NCBI GenBank assembly: GCA_015520395.1
Contig: WAQG01000071.1
Coordinates: forward strand, 1-5,629
DNA length: 5,629 nt
Reading direction: 5' to 3'
Source: Candidatus Geoarchaeota archaeon
GTDB lineage: Archaea > Thermoproteota > Thermoprotei > Gearchaeales > WAQG01
A program made the translations under genes and the position numbers. This document shows, in pieces, positions 1 to 5,629 of the stretch (the stretch's first letter is position 1; every line of letters starts with the position of its first letter). The notes below the pieces were generated by a model. It was not told where the DNA came from, did no database searches, and saw nothing but the letters and a program-made list of their open reading frames with translations.

Positions 1-589
1 CTATGGGGCTAGGCATCCTCTGGAGAGGTATGAACATTCCGGTGGCGATTGGGATGAGGAACTGGAAGATGTTTACCAGCACCATGGATGCCCTGAACAC
101 GTGGGAAAGGCTTGCATAGATCATTGAGAACGCGTGGATCGCCACGACGCCTATTAGAAACACAGCCGTCAGGAGGGCCGGGTTCTTGATGCTAACATCG
201 ACCCCAAACCCGTACCTCACTAGGAGTATCATCACTAGGAGCGACGCTAGCTCTGAGAGGAGAAGCCTTAGAGTGTGACCGATAAACATGATTAGCCTGT
301 TAACGTTCGTGAGCATTAAGACCTCATATGTCCCTTCGAGCACCTCCATCCTCATCGTTCCGGCGACGCTCCAGAGCCCCGAGCTCACCAGCCCAAACAT
401 GAACCAGCCCCAAAGCGTAAAGTTCAGCGTGTAGTAGAGGTCGCCGCCGAAGAGCAGTATGGGTATTGCGAAGAGAAGGAACCATATTGGGTCGGCTATG
501 AACATTGCGATAACCCCCGCCTTCCTCCTAACCCAACTCTTAAACTGCATCAATATCAGGGCCCTAATCTCGATGAGAACGCCCCTCAC
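1..589 (-). CDS. ABC-2 type exporter permease, second subunit (partial, C-terminus beyond the left edge)
   Basis: This is the membrane subunit of an ABC exporter. I translated it by hand: 196 codons are open from a GTG at 589 to the window edge. The visible protein starts MRGVLIEIRALILMQFKSWV and has an amphipathic N-terminal helix, then hydrophobic segments near residues 28-48, 58-78, 100-127, 138-162 and 167-188. Between the second and third lies MEVLEGTYEVLMLTNVNRL (81-99), the coupling-type loop of ABC-2 permeases (compare ERGTLELLLVTP in the family). The neighbouring permease has a matching LELLMLTRTDV, so the two are probably paralogues forming a heterodimer. Family members are usually about 250-270 residues, so roughly 60-70 are missing. 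GAGGGGTG (604-597) places GGTG 7 nt before the GTG, supporting this start. An in-frame GTG at 625 lacks such a site. The start lies 13 bp after the previous stop. The substrate is unknown. Confidence 0.85.
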   Translation of the reverse strand, partial: MRGVLIEIRALILMQFKSWVRRKAGVIAMFIADPIWFLLFAIPILLFGGDLYYTLNFTLWGWFMFGLVSSGLWSVAGTMRMEVLEGTYEVLMLTNVNRLIMFIGHTLRLLLSELASLLVMILLVRYGFGVDVSIKNPALLTAVFLIGVVAIHAFSMIYASLSHVFRASMVLVNIFQFLIPIATGMFIPLQRMPSPI

Positions 590-602
590 AATATCCCACC
601 CC

Positions 603-1409
603 TCAGACCTTAGACAGCTCCCCACTCTTCTTGGCTATTGTCTCAAATCTCTTGAAGAATCCGAGGCCGGCTGGATAGTAGAAGAATGTAAGTAGTAGCA
701 GCATTCCGAGATAGTATAGTGTGAGGTGGGGGTTGGATAGCATGAGGCTCACCCTCATCGCCTCCGATACATAGTATGGTGGAAGCACCCTTGCAACTAG
801 TTGCATCCAAGATGGAAGTATGTAGATGGGATATATGGAGCCGGAAAGCACCACTAGAAAGGCTCGGACAGGCTGGGTTAATGCCTCAGGCTCCTTATAC
901 CTTATGACGAGTGTCGCCACTATTAAGCTTACCCCCTGGAGGGGGATTATGCCCACAAATAGTATCAGTAATGCCACCACCAGCCTTAGACCTGCAAAGA
1001 GACCGCTGAGATAGACCGCGGCTGGGAGGAAGGATAAAATCGTAATCCCCACGTTTGCCACAAAGTATGGCACAGTTAACCCGAACATGTATATGTAAAC
1101 GTCAGTTCTAGTCAGCATTAGGAGCTCCAGCCAGCCTGTGGCCAAGGCCCTATAAAGCTCACCGATCACGCTATCCAGGCCTACGAGGATCACCAGCAGA
1201 ACCGCACTCCCCACGAGCATGTAGAGAAAGGCCTCCCCATAACCCGTAGCCACGACGAAGTTCTTCAAAGCATTCTCCCCCCCAATCCCCATCCCGACGA
1301 GGTAGAAGAAACCGGCGAGCAGGTATGGCATCGCCCCAAGCACTAGGAAATCCCACCTATACCTCATTATAACCCGAAGTTCATACTTCACCACCCCTCT
1401 GAGGGGCAA
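603..1409 (-). CDS. ABC-2 type exporter permease, first subunit
   Basis: This integral membrane subunit of an ABC exporter would form the pore with the second permease downstream, driven by the ATPase encoded just upstream. The 268 residues, counted from a TTG at 1409, show about six hydrophobic segments (near 21-42, 60-80, 105-134, 140-168, 181-200 and 230-251). The loop GWLELLMLTRTDVYIY (92-107) matches the coupling-helix region of ABC-2 permeases such as DrrB and NodJ, and LPSWMQLVARVLPPYYVSEAMR (198-219) matches the family's typical stretch before the last TM. The start is uncertain. TTG 1409 has no good ribosome site. A perfect GGAGGTGA (1447-1440) lies 7 nt before an in-frame ACG at 1433, and reading from there adds TELGRALL and gives 276 residues. 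An internal GTG at 1394 is a third option. The family assignment is firm, but the substrate cannot be told. Confidence 0.88.
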   Translation of the reverse strand: MPLRGVVKYELRVIMRYRWDFLVLGAMPYLLAGFFYLVGMGIGGENALKNFVVATGYGEAFLYMLVGSAVLLVILVGLDSVIGELYRALATGWLELLMLTRTDVYIYMFGLTVPYFVANVGITILSFLPAAVYLSGLFAGLRLVVALLILFVGIIPLQGVSLIVATLVIRYKEPEALTQPVRAFLVVLSGSIYPIYILPSWMQLVARVLPPYYVSEAMRVSLMLSNPHLTLYYLGMLLLLTFFYYPAGLGFFKRFETIAKKSGELSKV

Positions 1410-1439
1410 GAGAAGCGCTCTTCCAAGCTCCGTATTAGC

Positions 1440-1447
1440 TCACCTCC
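1440..1447 (-). promoter_or_regulatory. Perfect Shine-Dalgarno site upstream of the first permease
   Basis: GGAGGTGA on the minus strand complements the archaeal 16S rRNA 3' end over 8 bases. It lies inside the last codons and stop of the ATPase gene. At the 6-7 nt spacing used by the other genes here there is no ATG, GTG or TTG. Instead an ACG (1433-1431) stands in frame with the permease. The site may also be chance, since AGG GGG AGG TGA encodes the ATPase C-terminus. Confidence 0.5.
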
Positions 1448-2441
1448 CCCTCCTTGAGGTAAGCTCTATGAACACGTCCTCCAGGCTTGGGGCCAGAACC
1501 GATATGTTCCTGACCCTTGCCCCACCTCTAGCCAGAACGTCAACAATGGTCGGGAGGTGATCCCTAGCCGAGCCATCAAGCCCCACCCTCACCACGGCCC
1601 TCTGGGCTGCAGGTTCCTCTGAGTCAAGCTTGACGTACCTAACGCCCCCAATACTCCCTATTTTCTTTATCACGCCATTATATGCTCCCATAACCTCTAT
1701 CTGAAGCACATCCCCCTTACTAACGGCGGCTTTAAGTTCCATAGGGCTGCCTATCGTCAGAATCCTTCCCTGGTCGATGATCGCTATCCTATCTGCCAGC
1801 GCGTCTGCCTCCCACATATTATGGGTTGTGAGAAGGATGGTCTTTCCCTCCCTTCTACTCAGCTCCCTTATGACGTCCCTTATCTTACGGGCCGATGCCG
1901 GGTCCAGCCCGAGGGTCGGCTCATCAAGAAACAGGATTGGTGCATCGGTGATCAGGGCTCTTGCAAATGAGATCCTAGCCTTCATTCCAAGGGAGTATTC
2001 ATCGACAAGCTTGTCTGCATGCTCCGTCATCTCAACCAGCTCCAGAAGCCTCTCAACTCTCCTTTTAGCATCGGATGGCGGGATGTGTTGGAGGGCCGCG
2101 TAATACTCGAGGTTCTCCCTTCCCGTGAGCCTTCTATACAGCCCCTTCTCGATATAAAGCATAACGCCCAGCTGCTCCCTAACCTTCCTCGCCTCTCTTA
2201 CGACATGATACCCGTTGACATAGGCGTCACCTGAGTCCGGCAGCAGGAGGGTGGAGAGTATCTTAATTGTGGTCGTCTTGCCAGCCCCATTGGGCCCGAG
2301 AAGCCCGAAGATCTCACCCCTCCTGATGGTGAAGCTCACGCCCCTAAGCGCCTCTACAACCTTCTTCTCGGACCTGAATAGCCCCTTCCTGATCTTCGTC
2401 TCAAACCTCTTAACAAGCTTTTCAGCAACTATGGCCTCCAT
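1440..2441 (-). CDS. ABC-2 exporter ATP-binding protein (DrrA/NatA-type)
   Basis: This cytoplasmic ATPase would power the two permeases encoded next. Its 333 residues carry Walker A GPNGAGKT (49-56), a signature SLGMK in place of LSGGQ (150-154), Walker B ILFLDEP (169-175), D-loop GLDP (178-181) and H-loop His207 in TTHNMWEAD. The usual Q-loop glutamine is missing: LGVMLYIEKGLYRRLTGREN (91-110) has Ile or Tyr there, as I recall from NatA-like archaeal relatives. A basic insertion (about 14-27) sits between the first beta strands. The C-terminal 100 residues form an accessory domain ending in SLEDVFIELT (319-328), typical of drug and lantibiotic exporter ATPases. ATG 2441 is supported by GGTG (2452-2449) with a 7-nt spacer, 2 bp after the preceding stop, so translation is probably coupled. 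Sequence alone cannot separate antibiotic, lipid, sodium or peptide export. Confidence 0.95.
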   Translation of the reverse strand: MEAIVAEKLVKRFETKIRKGLFRSEKKVVEALRGVSFTIRRGEIFGLLGPNGAGKTTTIKILSTLLLPDSGDAYVNGYHVVREARKVREQLGVMLYIEKGLYRRLTGRENLEYYAALQHIPPSDAKRRVERLLELVEMTEHADKLVDEYSLGMKARISFARALITDAPILFLDEPTLGLDPASARKIRDVIRELSRREGKTILLTTHNMWEADALADRIAIIDQGRILTIGSPMELKAAVSKGDVLQIEVMGAYNGVIKKIGSIGGVRYVKLDSEEPAAQRAVVRVGLDGSARDHLPTIVDVLARGGARVRNISVLAPSLEDVFIELTSRRGR

Positions 2442-2443
2442 GC

Positions 2444-3757
2444 CTACTCACCCAGAAGATCCTCAATCCTCTCAAGAATCTCAAACGGATCTGGTGGGAA
2501 GCCCTCAAAGAGCTGTAGAACCTGGTTCTTAGTGACCTCACCCAGCTCCCTAAGCAGCCTTGACGCTAGCTCTGGATCCCTGACCTTTTTGACCCTTCCT
2601 CTGAAGGCCAGGCTGATGCTGTCCCCCTTCACAACGAGCCTCAGGTCGGGCATCGTTAGGAGCATGCCGGACTCACCTATCTCGATCGAGTAGGCGGGTG
2701 AGGACAACCTAACCCTGTCAGAGGAAACCTCAGCAGAGCTCTCACCCACGACTATCTTTATCTGCCCGTTTCTTATCTCCAGGTCGATGCCATCCCAGGA
2801 TGCCGTTACCCTGTATGGCTTCACGGTAAGCTCCGCCTTAGGCTCACCATACCCAACCACAGAGAATGGCCGTTTCCTCCTAGACGCCTCGTAGCTTCCA
2901 ACCTTAAAGAATGGACCGAACTCCACATAATCCCCATCAATGCCACTCACGATTCTCAACGGCCCCACCTCAACCACATCCTCATACTCGCTTGACTCTA
3001 TATGGACAAACGGGAGCTTAACCAGATCATAACCCCCAACAATCCTTCTCCTGGAAACCTCCCTCGTGAGGAGCCTTGACGCCTCCCCCAAGGCTTTGGC
3101 ATAACTAAAGCCCGACTCCCCAAACTCGTCCTTAGAGACCCTACGCCCAACCTTTGAAAAATCACGCCCCCTCACCATAACGGGAGGCCTAAACGTGATG
3201 TTAAACTTCCCGGCCTCAGTCTCGATCTCGGCGACAACACTCGAAAACAGTATCGCCGCTGTTTCAGCTCCATATCTCCTCACCTTAAAGCCATAGCCAC
3301 CATCTGGAAGCAGCACAGTCACCCTCTCATCACTGTAGATGGTGCCCGGCTCAAAGTAGAAGGGCGTCTTCCTAAGGTCAAGCATCTTAGGTCTACCTAC
3401 CAGGGAGGATGCCGCCATGCTGGCCATCCCCATAAGCAGCCCAGCAATTATGAATGGAAGTATCAGCATCCTGAATGGGTCGCTAAGCCCAAAGAAGCTC
3501 AGCAGCCAGAGCATTATGCCTGAGATAAACAGGAATCTAGCTAGCCTACCGATGAGGCTTGCAAAGGCCCAGCCCACCCCAAACCTAGTCTCGATCGAGA
3601 CCAGGTTAGCTGCAAGGTATAGTATCAGAACCCCGAGAATTATTTGGTCGCCGTACTGGGCCAGGAGCATGGGTCCTCTTAGAAGCCACACGACTGCTAG
3701 GAGTAGCGCCGCCGTTGACAGGGCCCCACCTATCTTCCTCCTCCTCAGTCTACTCAA
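2444..3757 (-). CDS. Unassigned four-TM protein with a large beta-rich domain, within the exporter operon
   Basis: I do not recognise this protein. From TTG 3757 it has 437 residues. A basic start (RLRRRK, 3-8) is followed by four hydrophobic segments near 11-27, 39-55, 74-91 and 96-119, then a soluble region of about 310 residues. By the positive-inside rule both termini should be cytoplasmic. The stretch at about 307-388 is a run of short alternating strands split by turns, for example DLEIRNGQIKIVVG and YSIEIGESGMLLTM. The last 45 residues look helical and acidic. There are no catalytic or metal motifs, and the only cysteine of the longer frame is lost with this start. The start rests on GGAGGTG (3770-3764) 6 nt upstream; the frame is open to a TTG at 3793, which lacks such a site. 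It overlaps the regulator gene by 8 bp. The architecture (4 TM plus beta domain beside an HTH and an ABC exporter) recalls LiaF/DUF4097 'toastrack' modules, but this is only inference. It may be a sensor or exporter accessory. Confidence 0.85.
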   Translation of the reverse strand: MSRLRRRKIGGALSTAALLLAVVWLLRGPMLLAQYGDQIILGVLILYLAANLVSIETRFGVGWAFASLIGRLARFLFISGIMLWLLSFFGLSDPFRMLILPFIIAGLLMGMASMAASSLVGRPKMLDLRKTPFYFEPGTIYSDERVTVLLPDGGYGFKVRRYGAETAAILFSSVVAEIETEAGKFNITFRPPVMVRGRDFSKVGRRVSKDEFGESGFSYAKALGEASRLLTREVSRRRIVGGYDLVKLPFVHIESSEYEDVVEVGPLRIVSGIDGDYVEFGPFFKVGSYEASRRKRPFSVVGYGEPKAELTVKPYRVTASWDGIDLEIRNGQIKIVVGESSAEVSSDRVRLSSPAYSIEIGESGMLLTMPDLRLVVKGDSISLAFRGRVKKVRDPELASRLLRELGEVTKNQVLQLFEGFPPDPFEILERIEDLLGE

Positions 3758-4289
3758 CCGCACCACCTCCCACAGCCTCGTACATGAATGCAAGAAGCCT
3801 CAAGAGAAACCTCCCACGGCTGGTCAGGGCGTAACCCCCCGTCCTTAAATGGGCCCTAATAAGGCCCACCCTAGACAAAACCTTTAGGTGGTGTGACAAG
3901 GATGAGGACTCAAGCCCAGCACCCCTCTTCAAGTCTGAGAAGCTCTTTGGCCCAGCATAAAGCAGCTTCATTATCCTTATCCTATCTGGGCTTGCAATAG
4001 ACTTTACAACCATTGCCGCCTCCTCCTCCGGGAGATTCGAAATCATCTCCTCAATAGCCATCTCTCCCCTTTCCCTAAGGCTCCTCCTAATACTATCCCT
4101 GATGAACCTGAGAAGATCCCTTGAGACGACCGTTTCAGGCTCCGCCTCCTCAAGAACCTCCCGCCCAACCCTTATGTAAATCCCATTCTCCCTGAGCCTC
4201 TCCTCAACCTTCCTCGAGATGCTCATCCTTATAATCCGCTTCAGCTCCTCAACCTCCCTCTTCAGCTTCTCTATCTCCTCAGCCGACAT
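3750..4289 (-). CDS. ArsR-type winged-helix transcriptional regulator with coiled-coil N-terminus
   Basis: This is probably the DNA-binding regulator of the operon it heads. From ATG 4289 it has 179 residues. Residues 3-24 (EEIEKLKREVEELKRI and on) form a strong coiled coil, and about 25-92 are charged and mostly helical. A winged helix fills 100-166: IASPDRIRIMKLLYAGPKSF, then recognition helix SSSLSHHLKVLSRVGLI from 128, then wing RTGGYALTSRG (149-159). The SSSLSHHLKVL core is characteristic of ArsR-like repressors. There is no cysteine, so the classic thiolate metal site (ELCVCDL) is absent and a ligand other than a soft metal, or another type of signal, is likely. The start is chosen from GGTGAT (4299-4294), with GGTG 6 nt before the ATG. 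ATG 4313 is also in frame, adds MLVYLVMH and would suit a leaderless transcript. The paired dyads upstream suggest self-regulation, though that is inferred. Confidence 0.88.
   Translation of the reverse strand: MSAEEIEKLKREVEELKRIIRMSISRKVEERLRENGIYIRVGREVLEEAEPETVVSRDLLRFIRDSIRRSLRERGEMAIEEMISNLPEEEAAMVVKSIASPDRIRIMKLLYAGPKSFSDLKRGAGLESSSLSHHLKVLSRVGLIRAHLRTGGYALTSRGRFLLRLLAFMYEAVGGGAVE
3764..3770 (-). promoter_or_regulatory. Shine-Dalgarno site deciding the TTG start of the four-TM protein
   Basis: GGAGGTG on the minus strand lies inside the 3' end of the regulator gene, with a 6-nt spacer to TTG 3757. This matches the GGTG-to-start spacing of 6-7 nt at 4289, 2441 and 589. It argues for the TTG that overlaps the regulator stop (TTGAGTAG) over the TTG at 3793. 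Confidence 0.7.
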
Positions 4290-4335
4290 GTGCATCACCA
4301 GGTACACTAACATCCACTAAATATGTGAAAAATGG

Positions 4336-4349
4336 TACATATAAATGTA
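4336..4349. promoter_or_regulatory. Candidate operator dyad TACA-N6-TGTA over a TATA box
   Basis: TACATATAAATGTA is an inverted repeat with five paired bases per arm (TACAT/ATGTA) around a 4-nt centre. Its middle is the minus-strand TATA-like box TTTATAT (4345-4339), so a protein bound here would block TBP. It shares its layout with the dyad at 4379-4392. The likely binder is the winged-helix regulator encoded next, which is inference from position. Confidence 0.5.
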
Positions 4350-4378
4350 TCGATCCAGGGTATAAAAGGCCTTATAAA
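4339..4378 (-). promoter_or_regulatory. Archaeal promoter region of the exporter operon (several TATA-like boxes)
   Basis: On the minus strand there are three candidate boxes: TTTATAAG (4378-4371), TTTTATAC (4368-4361) and TTTATAT (4345-4339). The last is centred 29 nt upstream of ATG 4313, so transcription from it would start at or just before that codon and leave a leader of about 25 nt before ATG 4289. The first would give a longer leader. BRE-like purine tracts are weak, so the active box cannot be fixed from sequence. Confidence 0.55.
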
Positions 4379-4392
4379 TACAATTAACTGTA
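4379..4392. promoter_or_regulatory. Candidate operator dyad TACA-N6-TGTA, upstream copy
   Basis: TACAATTAACTGTA lies inside a longer perfect-arm repeat, AATACA-N6-TGTATT (4377-4394). It abuts the upstream TATA-like box (4378-4371). Its centre is 43 bp, about four helical turns, from that of the dyad at 4336-4349, so both sites would face the same side of the DNA. Confidence 0.45.
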
Positions 4393-4414
4393 TTCCGCTG
4401 ATGGAAGGATGTAC

Positions 4415-4436
4415 ACAAAATTGGCGCTAAAAAAGT
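4415..4436 (-). terminator. Oligo-T transcription end of the amino acid permease gene
   Basis: The minus strand carries six T residues (4434-4429) running into the TAG stop of the permease, then CAATTTTG with four more T about 10 nt later. Archaeal polymerases commonly stop at such T-tracts without a hairpin, and I see no good stem here. It would separate the permease from the exporter operon. Confidence 0.4.
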
Positions 4437-5629
4437 ATCCCCAACCTTCTAGTAAAATAGAGTGTACCAGTGTATATCAGGAGTAGGGCCCACGCATAGG
4501 GGTCCACAAAGATGGAGAGGGCCAGACAGGATATGAGTCCCAGCAATGGGAGTATCATTCTAGCCTGCCGTTTACCTGCATACCTTATAAGTAGAGCTAG
4601 GTTTACAAAGGCGAAGCTCATGAGGAAGGCCAAGCTTGAGACACTTCCAATAAGCGTTATACCCCCCTCATGGATCGCCGACGCTATCATTATTAAAAGC
4701 GCTAGTAGGCCGCTTACCGAGACGGCTACATGTGGGGTTCCGAGGGAATTCATCTTCCCAAGCATTTTGGGAAGGTTGCCGTCCCTCGCCATGGAATAAG
4801 CAACCCTTGAAGCGGCAAAGATAGTCGCGTTGAAGGCGCCTAGGGCAGAAGCTATGGCGCTAGCAACTACGAAGGCAAAGCCGAAGAAGCCGAGTTTCAT
4901 GGTTGCAACGCTTATGAAGCCAGCCTCCCCGCTGGGCAGGAGGCTGTAGTGGAGTATTCCTGTCATGACGAGTATGACCAGCACGTAGATTGTTAGGACG
5001 ATGGCTATTGATAGGTATATTGCTATGGGGAGCTTTGAACGGTCATTCACATCATTGCCCATGGTGGCTATGACGTCAAAACCTTCAAACGCTATGAATA
5101 TGAGGGCTGCGGAGTAGAGCACGCCGCCAAACCCGCTGGGCATGAAGTCCCTGTAGTTTGAGGGGTTTATCCCCGTTATCCCAACGCCTATGAATATCCC
5201 GAGCAAGACTAGTTTTAGCCCGACGACAAGCCTCTCAAATGTCACACTTCCCCGGAAGCTTAGCGCATTTATCCCGGTCAGTAGCACCGCAACTACGAAG
5301 GCCGCATAGTACCACGGTAGGTTAAATATGAGGCCGAAGAAGTATCCGAAGGAGGCCGCGTAAAGCACCCCCGCAGACACATATGCGAAGAAAAGCCATA
5401 TTCCACCTATGAAGGAGAGCTCACTGTTAAGGGTTGCGGAGATATAGGTGTATCCACCCCCCGTCCCGCCCATCTCCTTGGCAAATGTGGCGTAGCTGTA
5501 GGCTGTTATCATCGCAAGCAGGCCGGATATTGCAAAGGACACGACGCCAGCAGGCCCAGCTATCTTAGCTACACTACCCGATAGGACAAAGATCCCGGCT
5601 CCTATCATAGCGCCTACTCCGTATGAAAC
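4427..5629 (-). CDS. Amino acid permease, APC superfamily (partial, N-terminus beyond the right edge)
   Basis: This is a secondary transporter of the inner membrane that probably takes up amino acids. The frame is open through the right edge, giving 400 visible residues that begin VSYGVGAMIGAGIF. GxGxMIGAGIF is the unwound TM1 motif that binds the substrate's backbone groups in APC transporters, so only some 10-30 N-terminal residues are missing. About twelve hydrophobic segments follow. FEGFDVIATMGNDV (181-194) is the TM6 motif with its loop, and SRVAYSMARDGNLPKMLGKM (274-293) followed by GTPHVAV is the conserved loop between TM8 and TM9. The C-terminus is short (RRLGILF). An internal ATG at 5608 falls inside the TM1 motif and is not the start. 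The gene precedes the exporter operon on the same strand but is set off by a T-run and promoter, so it is probably not part of that system. The exact amino acid cannot be told. Confidence 0.93.
   Translation of the reverse strand, partial: VSYGVGAMIGAGIFVLSGSVAKIAGPAGVVSFAISGLLAMITAYSYATFAKEMGGTGGGYTYISATLNSELSFIGGIWLFFAYVSAGVLYAASFGYFFGLIFNLPWYYAAFVVAVLLTGINALSFRGSVTFERLVVGLKLVLLGIFIGVGITGINPSNYRDFMPSGFGGVLYSAALIFIAFEGFDVIATMGNDVNDRSKLPIAIYLSIAIVLTIYVLVILVMTGILHYSLLPSGEAGFISVATMKLGFFGFAFVVASAIASALGAFNATIFAASRVAYSMARDGNLPKMLGKMNSLGTPHVAVSVSGLLALLIMIASAIHEGGITLIGSVSSLAFLMSFAFVNLALLIRYAGKRQARMILPLLGLISCLALSIFVDPYAWALLLIYTGTLYFTRRLGILF

Noticed and set aside
459..695. Plus-strand open frame of 78 codons
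   Set aside because: It is antisense to the junction of the two permeases. The minus-strand reading gives two clear ABC-2 permease ends with a ribosome site.
1171..1356. Minus-strand frame of 61 codons in an alternative frame
   Set aside because: It sits entirely within the first permease gene in another frame, and its Gly/Arg-rich product has no domain signal.
1394..1406. Palindrome CCCCTCTGAGGGG just after the TTG 1409 codon
   Set aside because: It could fold a 5-bp stem with a 3-nt loop near the start, but it is short, encodes PLRG in the expected frame, and part of it recurs as the GAGGGGTG ribosome site of the next gene. Chance is a sufficient explanation.
1777..2103. Plus-strand open frame of 108 codons
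   Set aside because: It is wholly antisense to the conserved ATPase core, and its serine-rich product matches no family.
3417..3848. Plus-strand open frame of 143 codons
   Set aside because: It lies antisense over the TM region of the four-TM protein and the regulator end. The protein has low-complexity Ser/Pro/Arg composition and no recognisable domain, as expected of a shadow frame.
4361..4380. Palindromic AAGGCCTT flanked by TATA-like sequence, considered as a third operator
   Set aside because: The symmetry stops after eight bases; the flanks are direct, not inverted, copies. It shares no half-site with the two TACA-N6-TGTA dyads.
4314..4426. Possible small gene, tRNA or structured RNA in the intergenic gap
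   Set aside because: The gap is 113 bp and AT-rich, with no extended GC-rich stem, no tRNA arms and no ribosome-site-led open frame. Promoter and terminator elements explain it.
1..5629. CRISPR arrays, insertion sequences, attachment sites
   Set aside because: I saw no regularly spaced repeats, no transposase-like reading frame and no terminal inverted repeats on either strand.

Overview
The window looks like archaeal DNA, most likely from a thermophilic member of the Thermoproteota or Korarchaeota; I cannot place it further. The evidence is TTTATA-type TATA boxes in an AT-rich intergenic gap, an oligo-T end to a gene, heavy use of AGG and ATA codons, GTG and TTG starts, and GGTG-type Shine-Dalgarno sites in tightly packed genes. 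All six genes I can support lie on the minus strand, so the window reads from right to left. The plus-strand open frames are shadows.

At the right edge (4427-5629) is an amino acid permease of the APC superfamily, lacking only its first residues. It ends in a T-run. A 113-bp gap (4314-4426) follows. It holds several TATA-like boxes and two dyads of identical layout, TACA-N6-TGTA, whose centres lie 43 bp apart. One dyad sits exactly over a TATA box. The gap looks like the controlled promoter of the operon downstream.

The operon runs leftward in this order: a winged-helix regulator of ArsR type with a coiled-coil N-terminus and no cysteine (3750-4289); a four-TM membrane protein with a large beta-rich domain that I cannot assign to a family (2444-3757); an ABC-2 exporter ATPase (1440-2441); an ABC-2 permease (603-1409, perhaps starting further upstream); and a second ABC-2 permease cut by the left edge (1-589). 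The junctions are an 8-bp overlap and gaps of 2, 30 (or 6) and 13 bp.

The simplest reading is a self-regulated export system: the regulator probably represses its own promoter, the ATPase and two different permeases form the pump, and the unassigned protein may be a sensor, adaptor or modulator. The substrate cannot be read from the sequence. The least expected points are the unassigned membrane protein, the paired dyads, and an apparent ACG start for the first permease behind a perfect Shine-Dalgarno site.
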